Source: JAJRTE01 sp964418585 (GTDB lineage: Bacteria > Myxococcota_A > UBA796 > JAJRTE01). Taken from it: a DNA stretch of 64,000 nt. Below, piece after piece: positions 26,422 through 34,613 of this stretch (position 1 is its first letter; each line of letters begins with the position of its first letter). Position numbers and translations under genes: made by a program. The notes under the pieces were generated by a model. It was not told the DNA's origin. It saw only the letters and a program-made list of their open reading frames with translations, and ran no database searches. The stretch lies in the NCBI GenBank assembly GCA_964418585.1, contig CAYQMG010000074.1, positions 124,001 to 188,000 of the forward strand. Direction: 5' to 3'.

Positions 26422-27817
26422 GCCCAGGTCCAACATGAGCGAACCGGTCACCATTCGTTATGATCAAGGGTCTCTCGTCGTTCACTGGCCCGAAACGGTG
26501 GCCTTCCACCAGGAAGGTCTGCCCTCTCCCTGGGTATGGGATGACCGCGTGGGTGCGTGGCGCGCCCCAGCCCTGGCATACCGCCCGTTCATCTTGCACC
26601 TGATGGACCGTGGTATCCCGTTCGTGGACGAGGCCCGACGGTACCCCGACTTGGACGTGGTGCACCGGGCGGTGAAAACCCCTCATCCGCACCAGGCAGA
26701 GGCCCTCGAGGCCTGGTGGAACGCGGGCCGCCGGGGTGTGGTGGTGCTTCCTACCGGTGCGGGGAAAAGCTACCTGGCCGAGATGGCCATTGCGCGCGTG
26801 CGTCGTCCCACACTCGTGGTCGTGCCCACCATCGACCTGCTCAACCAATGGTTCGATGGATTGTGCAGCGCCTTTGGTATGGAAATCGGCATCATTGGCG
26901 GGGGGCACCACGTGGTCCAGCCCATCACCGTCACCACCTACGACTCGGCCTATCTCCACCTGGACCGGTACGGAGACCGCTTCGGCTTCCTCGTGTTCGA
27001 CGAGTGCCACCATCTGCCGGCGGCCTCCCACGCCCAGGCGGCCGAGTGGGCGATTGCTCCGTTCCGACTGGGCCTCACCGCCACGCCCGAGCGGCCTGAC
27101 GGCAGCCATGTCTTGCTGGAAACGCTGATCGGTCCCGTGGTCTACCAGCTCGATGTCAAGGCATTGACCGGCCGCTACCTCGCCGAGTACGAGGTGGTTC
27201 GGGTCGACGTGGACATGAACGAGGAAGAACTGTCCAGATACCGTGCCGCCCGGCGCGTGTACCGGGCGTTCCTGGACTACCACCGCATTCGCATGGGAAG
27301 CCAGGACGGATTCCGACGGTTCCTGTTTCTCGCATCCAGAACCCCCGAGGGCCGCAGGGCGTTCGCTGCCTACCGCACCTCGAGGCGAATCGCGCTCGCC
27401 CCGGTATCCAAGCTGGACCAACTCGAACGTATCCTGGTGCGCCATCGACGAGACCGGGTCATCATCTTCACCCATGAGAACGAAATGGTATACCAGGTGG
27501 CCCGCCGACTGCTCATCCCGGCCATCACGCACAGGACCGAGCCCCGGGAACGCCGGGACATCCTCGAGGCCTTTCGCACCGGGACCTACCGCGCAGTGGT
27601 CACCTCGAGGGTCCTGAACGAAGGGGTGGACGTACCGGCCGCCAACGTGGGCGTCGTGCTTTCCGGCTCTGGATCGGTGCGGGAACACGTTCAACGACTG
27701 GGACGCCTACTCCGTCGAGACGGAGACAAACAGGCCGTCCTCTACGAGGTGGTCACCCGAGACTCCCTCGAGGAACGGGTCAGCGAACGAAGGAGAGAAC
27801 ACCGGGCCTACCACTGA
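26414..27817 (+). CDS. XPB/Ssl2-type superfamily-2 DNA helicase
   Basis: A 467-residue XPB-like helicase. An N-terminal damage-recognition-like region (residues 1-90) precedes Walker A LPTGAGKS (112-119), DECHH (196-200), LTATPER (221-227) and the second RecA domain with TSRVLNEGVDVPAANVGV and GSVREHVQRLGRLLRR. In archaea and some bacteria XPB unwinds or translocates on damaged DNA with the nuclease Bax1. The next gene encodes a DUF790/Bax1 protein 30 bp downstream, so the pair is intact. The start could be ATG 26414 (overlapping the epimerase stop) or ATG 26435. Confidence 0.93.
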   Translation: MAEPRSNMSEPVTIRYDQGSLVVHWPETVAFHQEGLPSPWVWDDRVGAWRAPALAYRPFILHLMDRGIPFVDEARRYPDLDVVHRAVKTPHPHQAEALEAWWNAGRRGVVVLPTGAGKSYLAEMAIARVRRPTLVVVPTIDLLNQWFDGLCSAFGMEIGIIGGGHHVVQPITVTTYDSAYLHLDRYGDRFGFLVFDECHHLPAASHAQAAEWAIAPFRLGLTATPERPDGSHVLLETLIGPVVYQLDVKALTGRYLAEYEVVRVDVDMNEEELSRYRAARRVYRAFLDYHRIRMGSQDGFRRFLFLASRTPEGRRAFAAYRTSRRIALAPVSKLDQLERILVRHRRDRVIIFTHENEMVYQVARRLLIPAITHRTEPRERRDILEAFRTGTYRAVVTSRVLNEGVDVPAANVGVVLSGSGSVREHVQRLGRLLRRDGDKQAVLYEVVTRDSLEERVSERRREHRAYH

Positions 27818-27847
27818 AACGGCCCGGCCCGCACCCGGAGCGCACCC

Positions 27848-29119
27848 GTGCTGACGTCCAACTTGCTCAACGCTCGAGTCTACCGCGGGGTCGTCCAGCC
27901 GTATTACGTGGACCCCACCGATCGGGTCGCCCGCAGGATGGCGGAAGAACTGATCGCCGTGTTCGGGATGTTCAACGGCCGTCCCCGCTCCGAACTGGAC
28001 GAAGCCCTGCAAGCTGCCGTGGGCGCCGGCCGGTCTGCACGATTCGGCCGGGGCCTCGTCAAGCTGCTCGAGGACCGGTGCACGTTCGAAGTGGTCAGCC
28101 CGATGGACCCGGTGGAAATTCGTCGGCGCCTGTTCGTGGCAGCGGCGGATCACTTCCCGGTCACCCCGACCGGGCGCTTCCGGACGACGCCACGAACCGA
28201 AATCCTTCGCCAGGTGGCCGAGCAGCTCGAGATCACCCCGGACCAGGTGGATCAGGCCATGTTCGCAGACCTCCCGTCCGCCCGAGTTCTTCGATGTGAC
28301 GCCCTCCCATCGGCCGGATGGCTACTGGACCGCTACAATGTCGCCCTGGCCCAGGCGGTTCTCCTGCGCGCCACCGATGTCCAAATCCGCCTGCAAGGCG
28401 GTTCGCCGGGGAGCATCCGGCGTTTCTTCCAGTACATCAAGTTCTTCCGACTCATGTTTCGGGTACGCTCCCAACCCAACGGCGGATACCTGGTCGAAAT
28501 CGACGGTCCCCTGAGCCTGTTCAGGTTGAGCACCAAGTATGGGCTCCAACTGGCCGAGATGCTGCCGGCCCTGCTCCTGTGCGACAACTGGTCTCTCGAG
28601 GCGTCTCTCCTGTGGGGCCGCCGTCGGGAAAAGCGCCGCTTTGTCCTGGATTCCTCCGAGGGCCTGAAATCCCACTACTCCCGGCGCGGTACCTACGAAC
28701 TTCGTGAAATCACCTGGCTCCGAGACCGGCTCGCGAAGCTCGAAACACCCTGGTGCATCGAGCCGACGCCCGCCATACTCGACCTGGGAGGTCAAGATCT
28801 GTGCATTCCGGACGCGGTCCTCCGTCACCCGGACGGCCGCACGGCCTACCTGGAAGTCGCCGGTTTCTGGCGTCGCCAGCGGCTCGAAAAACGCCTGGCC
28901 CTGCTACGTGCCCACGGTCCTCCCAACCTCATTCTGGCCGTTTCGAAAAACCTCCGCGCGTCGGCCGAGGAGCGTATCTCTGGGGAAGTGGCCTGCACCT
29001 TTTTCCGGGACATGATCAATGCCCGCGAAGTGGTGAAACTGGCGGAAGCAATCGCCACGGCGCCCGTTGCAAGTACGGGTCGAACGGCGGCGAGTTCAGG
29101 AAAGGACAGGAAGGTCTAG
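27848..29119 (+). CDS. DUF790 family protein, Bax1-type nuclease partner of XPB
   Basis: A 423-residue DUF790 protein, the family of archaeal Bax1, a structure-specific endonuclease that binds XPB. Conserved-looking segments are the N-terminal MLTSNLLNARVYRG and the central FFRLMFRVRSQPNGGYLVEIDGP. The C-terminal nuclease-like FCIPDAVL-type strand appears as LCIPDAVLRHPDGRTAYLEV, with LEVAGFWRRQRLEKRL giving plausible catalytic Asp, Glu and Arg/Lys positions. It directly follows the helicase gene, matching the archaeal pairing. Together they suggest a helicase-nuclease nucleotide-excision module. The mapping to archaeal function is by family only. Confidence 0.9.
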   Translation: MLTSNLLNARVYRGVVQPYYVDPTDRVARRMAEELIAVFGMFNGRPRSELDEALQAAVGAGRSARFGRGLVKLLEDRCTFEVVSPMDPVEIRRRLFVAAADHFPVTPTGRFRTTPRTEILRQVAEQLEITPDQVDQAMFADLPSARVLRCDALPSAGWLLDRYNVALAQAVLLRATDVQIRLQGGSPGSIRRFFQYIKFFRLMFRVRSQPNGGYLVEIDGPLSLFRLSTKYGLQLAEMLPALLLCDNWSLEASLLWGRRREKRRFVLDSSEGLKSHYSRRGTYELREITWLRDRLAKLETPWCIEPTPAILDLGGQDLCIPDAVLRHPDGRTAYLEVAGFWRRQRLEKRLALLRAHGPPNLILAVSKNLRASAEERISGEVACTFFRDMINAREVVKLAEAIATAPVASTGRTAASSGKDRKV

Positions 29120-29141
29120 CGGAGGGGAACAGGAAGCAGCC

Positions 29142-29852
29142 TCAGTCGCAGGAATGCAGTCCATAGCTCTCGGCGGTGTCACGCCAGGCGTCGATCTCGA
29201 TCGCCCCGACGTCGTAGTCGGTGTCGGGGATCGTCAACTCGCGATTCGGGACCTCGAACAGACCCATCGCAAAGTCCTGCGGCGTCCCATCATCGATCTG
29301 GAGCGTGCACCCCGGGTAGTCCGCTTCCTGGTCGCTCATGAAGTTCTTCTCACCCTCGGCCCAGGCATCATCGGGATTGCTGGTGGTCTTGGCGAACTTG
29401 AAGAGGATGGTGCTTCCCACCGTGAATTCAAAGGTCCCGGTGTAGGTGCCGTCGCCGTTGTCGGTCAGGGCATAGGCCGGGTCGTTCGGATTCCATCCAC
29501 AGAAGTCGCCCACGACAAAGACCTGCTCGCCTTCCTTGACCTCGTTCAGGTTGGTCGCCGGGTCACCGTCGGCGTCGATGTTGACATCCACCGTGAAGGT
29601 CACGGAGACCTTCTGGGGTGCAGGCGTCGGAGTTGCAGCGGACTCGGGCGTCGGCGTTGCAGACTCGGGCGTCGGGGTGGCCTGAGTAGAGGTGTCGTCA
29701 TCGCCCGCGGGGGACGTGTCGTCGTCGCCCACCGGGGAGGTGTCGTCGTCGTCATCGCTGCCGCAGGCGGCGAACTGCGCCGCACCGAGCACGAGGAACA
29801 GGGCTGCGAACAGAGTCATCCAGGAATACGGTCTCTTCAACATGTGTTGCAT
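29142..29852 (-). CDS. Lipoprotein with starch-binding-like beta domain
   Basis: A 236-residue lipoprotein. ATG 29852 follows AGGAGG at five bases; the signal ends in FAACGSDDDDD. A low-complexity Asp/Thr/Pro linker (DDDTSP, PTPES repeats) spaces the domain from the membrane. The mature domain has VFVVGDFCGWNPND and DNGDGTYTGTFEF, typical of CBM20/48-like or X25 beta-sandwiches that bind glycans or mimic them. It lies downstream of another lipoprotein and a barrel gene on the same strand and may belong to a surface-binding set with them, although a promoter-like sequence precedes it. Confidence 0.75.
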   Translation of the reverse strand: MQHMLKRPYSWMTLFAALFLVLGAAQFAACGSDDDDDTSPVGDDDTSPAGDDDTSTQATPTPESATPTPESAATPTPAPQKVSVTFTVDVNIDADGDPATNLNEVKEGEQVFVVGDFCGWNPNDPAYALTDNGDGTYTGTFEFTVGSTILFKFAKTTSNPDDAWAEGEKNFMSDQEADYPGCTLQIDDGTPQDFAMGLFEVPNRELTIPDTDYDVGAIEIDAWRDTAESYGLHSCD

Positions 29853-29880
29853 TAGCTCCTCCTTTGATCAATGGGTCGGA

Positions 29881-29892
29881 AGTGCATGCACT
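29881..29892. promoter_or_regulatory. Perfect 12-bp palindrome in the 5' leader
   Basis: AGTGCATGCACT lies between the putative promoter and the start codon of the lipoprotein gene at 29852. It could bind a dimeric regulator; nothing else supports that. Confidence 0.3.
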
Positions 29893-29954
29893 CCCAGGGT
29901 TTGATGTACCCCTTTTCCACCCCGTCGAGCGGGGACCTCGGTCATCTGGTGGCC

Positions 29955-29983
29955 ATCATAGGCCAAGTTCTTGCCAGGCACAA
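29955..29983 (-). promoter_or_regulatory. Putative promoter of the CBM-like lipoprotein gene
   Basis: On the minus strand TTGTGC (29978-29983) and TATGAT (29955-29960) are 17 bp apart. The -10 is good and the -35 is partial. Confidence 0.4.
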
Positions 29984-30042
29984 CCAATCTATTGCAGGAA
30001 ACTCTGATCTGCTGGAAAAATTCCATCTCAACTCGAATCAAC

Positions 30043-31587
30043 TCAATTCGAATCGCCTCCATTCGACTCACCGCACGGCGTGCTCGTGGCCCGCGTCACC
30101 AGCGGATGACGGATCCATGCGTCGTAGGTGCACTGTCCCGCCAGCTCCACGAGATTGTTTTCCTCATCCACGACACTGATGGACAGCGGGTGTTCCTGGG
30201 CCTCCGGAATGCCGTCTCCGTTCAGATCGGTATCCCAGTCGATGGTTCCACTGCACCCGCCGAACACTGGATTGCAGTTGTTCTTGTCCTTGTTCGTGGT
30301 CTCGTCGGTCACGTAGTCGTCCCGCCAGACGATCCCGTCTCCGTTGAGATCGACGATTTCCAGGATACGCTGGTTCCCGGGCCACTCCTCGGTGCTGTTC
30401 CACCCGTCCCCGTAAGCTCCGTAAGTGTACTTGTAGCCGATCCTCAGTCCTTCGGGAAACCGGAAGGTGATGGTGTAGATCTGGTCGCCGGCGACCACAT
30501 CACCATGGGTGCCGTCGTCATACATGGGCAGGATATTGGGTGTCCACTGCGCCATCATCTCGTCGAATGTGACGTCCTGGATCGGGGAATCCTCGTGCGT
30601 GCCGCCGGTGAAGTAGAGGCTATCGCCCTCGTCGCAATGGATCCACTTGCCGGAGCAGGCGTTCTCGGTGGTGATGCAGGTGCCATCTTCCATGTGCGCG
30701 GTGAACACGACGGTCAGGTAAGGGTGGGCCACACCGTCGGCGTCCGTGTACTGGGCGAGCGGCACGTCTTCCAGGATGGCCTGACGCTGGGCGTCGGCGA
30801 GGGCGAAGGCGGCACTGTCGAACACGTCAGGTGCAGTGTCCTCCACGCCATCGCCATCATAGTCCACCGCCACGGCGGTGAGGAAATCGGCCTGAAGGAG
30901 GCTGGGGCCGTCCACCGGAGAATGGAACATCAGGGGTCCGTCGGCGGTTTCGTCTCCAGCGCCCAGGATGGCGGTGACCATGGCGACAAAGGTGCCCATG
31001 TCGCTCCCCGGGGAGTCCAGTTCAGCGCCCAGATTGTCCATGGCCAGGGCCAGTTCATCGGCAGCGAACGTCTGAAGCATGTATCCGTAGGGAGCGAGCG
31101 ATGGGTTGTCCACGGCATCGCCTCGAAAAGCACCGAGCGCCTCGATGACGATGGCCACAGCGGTGGTTCGAGCATCGAGGTCCACGGTGACGCCCTGGTC
31201 GAGGTCCTCTTCCGTGAGGCAGGGGAAGACGGTCTTGAGCACGATGTCCCCGGCCACGGCATCAAGGCGGACCGGACCCGCAGTCAACTCGGTCACGTCC
31301 TCGACACTCAGGAGGTAGGCTCCCGGCGTGTCGGTCTCCTCCCGGGTACTCGGAATCTCGTTTCCAAAGACATCATAGAGGTGGAACGCGGGTGCGGTGG
31401 TCAGTCCGGCCACGGAGGCGATGGTGATGGCCCCGGGCACGGCGACCACAGGCGGCGGACTCGGTGTTGGGGTCGGGTCCTTGTTGAGTGCCTCCACGAT
31501 TTCGGCCTCGAACAGGCAACCGCTGACACTGGCGGCCATCATTCCAGCGATTCCCACCCCGAGAATTCCTGCATGGCGTCTCATCAT
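30043..31587 (-). CDS. Unknown exported lipoprotein with C-terminal beta domain
   Basis: A 514-residue lipoprotein. The start at ATG 31587 (or 31584) gives a signal with lipobox VSGC. A DPTPTPSPPP linker follows. The middle part (residues about 60-300) is unrecognised. The last about 200 residues contain DDGTHGDVVAGDQIYTITF, WNSTEEWPGNQRIL and VDLNGDGIVWRDDYV, a choice-of-anchor or carbohydrate-binding-like sandwich seen in secreted proteins. It is 43 bp after the outer-membrane barrel gene, so the two are probably one operon and one surface complex. Confidence 0.75.
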   Translation of the reverse strand: MMRRHAGILGVGIAGMMAASVSGCLFEAEIVEALNKDPTPTPSPPPVVAVPGAITIASVAGLTTAPAFHLYDVFGNEIPSTREETDTPGAYLLSVEDVTELTAGPVRLDAVAGDIVLKTVFPCLTEEDLDQGVTVDLDARTTAVAIVIEALGAFRGDAVDNPSLAPYGYMLQTFAADELALAMDNLGAELDSPGSDMGTFVAMVTAILGAGDETADGPLMFHSPVDGPSLLQADFLTAVAVDYDGDGVEDTAPDVFDSAAFALADAQRQAILEDVPLAQYTDADGVAHPYLTVVFTAHMEDGTCITTENACSGKWIHCDEGDSLYFTGGTHEDSPIQDVTFDEMMAQWTPNILPMYDDGTHGDVVAGDQIYTITFRFPEGLRIGYKYTYGAYGDGWNSTEEWPGNQRILEIVDLNGDGIVWRDDYVTDETTNKDKNNCNPVFGGCSGTIDWDTDLNGDGIPEAQEHPLSISVVDEENNLVELAGQCTYDAWIRHPLVTRATSTPCGESNGGDSN

Positions 31588-31630
31588 TGTTCTTGCCCCC
31601 AGGTTGTCGAACAGGCGCCGGCGAATCCAA

Positions 31631-33643
31631 TCACCAGGCGGTCTCGAAGGTGGCCTTGGTCCGTATTCGATTCCACCCATGATAGGCGGCGTTGGTGAAC
31701 GGATGCGGCACGATGTCACCGACAAAGAAATCAGGAAGCGGATTCCAGTCCTCGTCTCGATCCTGGTCCTTGACCAACCACTCGGCCACATAGGTGAACT
31801 TCACCCCCCCGAAGTTGTACTCGAAGCCGGCATACAGCCGGTTCTTCCGGGTGATGTACCCGTAATATCCGCTCGTAAGGCTCGCTGTCAGGGGGGAACG
31901 GTTGGTCTCGCGCCAGTAGTTGATCTCGTCCCCCAGGAACCCGGTCCACTCGTTGGTCAACTGGTAACCCGCCCGCACATCGACCTGGTAGATGTCTCCG
32001 GCGTAGTCGTCGTTGGTAAGTGTGAGATCCCGGAGGTCGCGGTCGCGAATATACTTGGCCTTGGTGTTGAAGTCGACCCCACGGCCCACGTCGACGATGG
32101 TGTTGAACCAGAGGACCATGATCTGGGTGTGCCGATCCTGGTTTCTCTGGTAGACGGCGCGCAGGTCCCGACCGCGGTCGCCCACATTGGCGTAGTCATA
32201 GAAATCGGTGTCCGTGAATCCGTCCGGATAGAGGAATCCCGGGTAGACGTGGTCCACGTCGCGCCCCTGCATGTTGGTGTTGTAGGTGAGGTAGGTGTAT
32301 TCTGCCTTGATCTCGCTCATGCCCAGGAACTGGCTGCCGACCAGTGTGATTCCGTGCCATCCAATACAAGATTCGAACCAGGGTTCATCGAAGTCCTGGA
32401 ATTCGTTGGCAATATTGAGTGTGGGCAACTGTCCTCCGCTGACGAATCCGTCGGTGAGGAGCACGTCCGCCTCGCGCCGGGCTCCCAGGATGGCGTTGTA
32501 GTGCTGACCGATGTTGAAGTACTGGGCGGTGAGGTTGAGGCCGACGCCGAAGGGGTCGGAAGCGTCCGCCTTGAGCACGGCGGCGAGCCCCTGGACGGGG
32601 AGGAGATTGCCGTCCGCGTCGGTTTCCCCCCAGACGACGGGGAAGAAGCCCTGGAAGTTTTCCACCCCGTTTGTCGCGTAGAGGGGATTGATGAGAGACC
32701 AGGAATAGGCCCCAAGGCCGTAGAGCCGGAAGCTGTCCAGACTCGCATCCAGCTCGAGCGTGCTGTTGACCATCTGGAACCGGGGCGAGGTGTCCACGGC
32801 ATAATCGCTGTCGCCGTCGGGGACCAGGGTATTGGGGGTATCCGGGTCGTAGATATTGAACTCACGGTCGATGAGGTAGGTACCGATGGCGGTGACGCCC
32901 AGGCCGGTCAAGGGATGGGAAGAGAGTTTGAGTCCGTAAGCCCAGTCCTGGGTGATGAAGGGGGTGTCCAGCGCCGGGTCGTTGTTGCCCAGGTTCCAGC
33001 CGATACTCCCCCATTCCTTGGAAGGCGCGGTCACCACGGCCACATACTTGACCGGCACCGCATCGAACCCGCCCCAGACGAAAAAGCCTCGAGCATTGTC
33101 CCGGTCGATGTAGCGCACCTTGCCAATGGTCCACGGATTGAACATGCCCAGGTCACTGGACCCGGCGCGGATCACGTGCACGGTCCGAATGGGAGGGTCC
33201 CGCACCTCGATCCAGAACCCGCGCAATTTCATGTAGGCCGCGTGGTTCATACCCAGACTCTCGCCGGATGTATCGCCCGGGAAGGGGACCGGACTTCCGG
33301 TCTCGGTGAGCTTGAGATCCCCGTTCTCCCACCAGTCGTGCCAGTCCATTCCCCATCGGCTCTTGATTCGCGCGCCGGCCGTGACGTGATCACTGACTCG
33401 AGCGCGAATTCCGAGTTCGAACTCGCTGGCCTGGCCGTTGGATCCGGTGAAGTTGTCCTTCCAGAAAGGGTTGCCGAGCCATTGCGATCCCTGGGTGGCA
33501 TCGTTGGCATAGAGCAGCTTGGTGTAGATCTTTCCGTCCAACTCGAAGTTCGCGATGTCCGCACGTGCGCTCACCGGCACAAGCGCCGCGGCTGCCAGCA
33601 GAAAGGCACCAAGCACACACGACTTCCCAGGGTGATGACTCAT
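31631..33643 (-). CDS. Large outer-membrane beta-barrel protein, porin-like
   Basis: A 670-residue exported protein starting at ATG 33643 with GAGG seven bases upstream. The signal peptide ends PVSARADIANF, then a barrel with many aromatic girdle residues (GFFVWGGFDAVPVKYVAVV, YGYITRKNRLYAGFEYNFGG) and a terminal FETAW. It resembles alginate-export or porin-like barrels of environmental Gram-negatives, but no family is certain. It heads a minus-strand set with two lipoproteins (30043 and 29142) and has its own TTGACA-type promoter upstream. Confidence 0.75.
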   Translation of the reverse strand: MSHHPGKSCVLGAFLLAAAALVPVSARADIANFELDGKIYTKLLYANDATQGSQWLGNPFWKDNFTGSNGQASEFELGIRARVSDHVTAGARIKSRWGMDWHDWWENGDLKLTETGSPVPFPGDTSGESLGMNHAAYMKLRGFWIEVRDPPIRTVHVIRAGSSDLGMFNPWTIGKVRYIDRDNARGFFVWGGFDAVPVKYVAVVTAPSKEWGSIGWNLGNNDPALDTPFITQDWAYGLKLSSHPLTGLGVTAIGTYLIDREFNIYDPDTPNTLVPDGDSDYAVDTSPRFQMVNSTLELDASLDSFRLYGLGAYSWSLINPLYATNGVENFQGFFPVVWGETDADGNLLPVQGLAAVLKADASDPFGVGLNLTAQYFNIGQHYNAILGARREADVLLTDGFVSGGQLPTLNIANEFQDFDEPWFESCIGWHGITLVGSQFLGMSEIKAEYTYLTYNTNMQGRDVDHVYPGFLYPDGFTDTDFYDYANVGDRGRDLRAVYQRNQDRHTQIMVLWFNTIVDVGRGVDFNTKAKYIRDRDLRDLTLTNDDYAGDIYQVDVRAGYQLTNEWTGFLGDEINYWRETNRSPLTASLTSGYYGYITRKNRLYAGFEYNFGGVKFTYVAEWLVKDQDRDEDWNPLPDFFVGDIVPHPFTNAAYHGWNRIRTKATFETAW

Positions 33644-33696
33644 GGTGAGGCCTCGAACCGGATGGGGTGATGAGATCCGCTGTCTGTCGGCCAACA

Positions 33697-33725
33697 ACCG
33701 TAGAGGATTCAACGAGTTTTGTCAA
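33697..33725 (-). promoter_or_regulatory. Putative promoter of the barrel-lipoprotein operon
   Basis: Minus-strand consensus TTGACA (33720-33725), 17 bp before TACGGT (33697-33702). The -35 is perfect and the -10 weak; the start codon is at 33643. Confidence 0.45.
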
Positions 33726-33791
33726 GGTCAAAAAGGGCTGCCTCCTGTCGGACACTTCCGCCCCATGGGTTGAGCAAGCAGTGCGCAAGGA

Positions 33792-33821
33792 TTGACAGCC
33801 TGCACGGTCCGCGGTTATACT
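33792..33821 (+). promoter_or_regulatory. Probable promoter of the SRPBCC gene
   Basis: Consensus TTGACA (33792-33797) and TATACT (33816-33821) are 18 bp apart, about 115 bp before the start at 33935. This is one of the best promoter matches in the window, and it is divergent from the barrel promoter. Confidence 0.6.
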
Positions 33822-33934
33822 GGGGCACGCTCCAGCAAGTCCATCCGGCCCGTGCAGGGGCGACGAAAGCGATCTCCACGACGGGCGCGCGGCCCGCGAT
33901 TCCGGCAACCCTGAGTCAAGCCTTGAGGAAAAAG

Positions 33935-34591
33935 ATGAGGACGCTCGAGCTGATCGACAAGTTCGATTGTACACCCGATGAATTCTGGGACACCTTCCTG
34001 GACCCGGTATTCACGGCGGAGTTGGATGCCCAGGCCGGCCTGGTGTCCAGGGAAGAGTTGATGATCGTGGACGATGCGGAGAAATTCCACTCCAGGTTTC
34101 GGATCACGCCTCGGCGCGAACTGCCGCCCCACGTTCAACAGATGCTCCAGAACGGACTGAAGTTCCTGCAACAGATCGTGAACTCGGGCTCTGCCACAGA
34201 CGACCTGCCCGAACCCATGCGAAAGATGATCAAGTGGGGCAAGTCTGCCTTCAAAGGACTTCTGAAGCAGGGCTCGAGCGATGCTCCGCCCAAGGCGTCC
34301 GATATCACGCTCACCTACATTGAAGAGGGCCTGTTCAAGCGGGACGAGAAGATCCTTCGCTGGCGAATCACGCCGGAACTGTTCAAGGACGTGTGTGATT
34401 TCACCGGGACGATCGAGGCGATTCCGGAGGATGGGGGGTGCCGCCGGGTCATCAAGGGCCGGATCAACCTGGCGATCCCCGGGGTCGGAGAGGTGCTCGA
34501 GCAACACCTGATCGAGGACATCGAGCGGCATCACAAGGCTGCGGCGGAGCTGACCCGCAAGTGGTTGGCCTCTGCGCGCAATCGAAAATGA
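33935..34591 (+). CDS. DUF2505-like SRPBCC (START-fold) protein
   Basis: A 218-residue soluble protein. The start at 33935 follows GAGGA; the longer frame from 33719 runs through the promoter. The sequence fits DUF2505-type members of the SRPBCC/Bet v 1 superfamily: an opening FDCTPDEFWDTFLDPVF, a central helix, a strand GTIEAIPEDGGCRRVIKGRI, then a long C-terminal helix (VLEQHLIEDIERHHKAAAEL). Such folds bind hydrophobic ligands; the ligand is unknown. It is 22 bp before the NUDIX-eIF2B gene and likely shares its transcript. Confidence 0.75.
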   Translation: MRTLELIDKFDCTPDEFWDTFLDPVFTAELDAQAGLVSREELMIVDDAEKFHSRFRITPRRELPPHVQQMLQNGLKFLQQIVNSGSATDDLPEPMRKMIKWGKSAFKGLLKQGSSDAPPKASDITLTYIEEGLFKRDEKILRWRITPELFKDVCDFTGTIEAIPEDGGCRRVIKGRINLAIPGVGEVLEQHLIEDIERHHKAAAELTRKWLASARNRK

Positions 34592-34613
34592 GTCCAGGCG
34601 CCCGCCGGCCGGG

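Noticed and set aside
31397..33670. 757-codon plus-strand frame opposite the barrel gene
   Set aside because: The minus strand has a signal peptide, ribosome binding site and barrel pattern; the plus frame has none.
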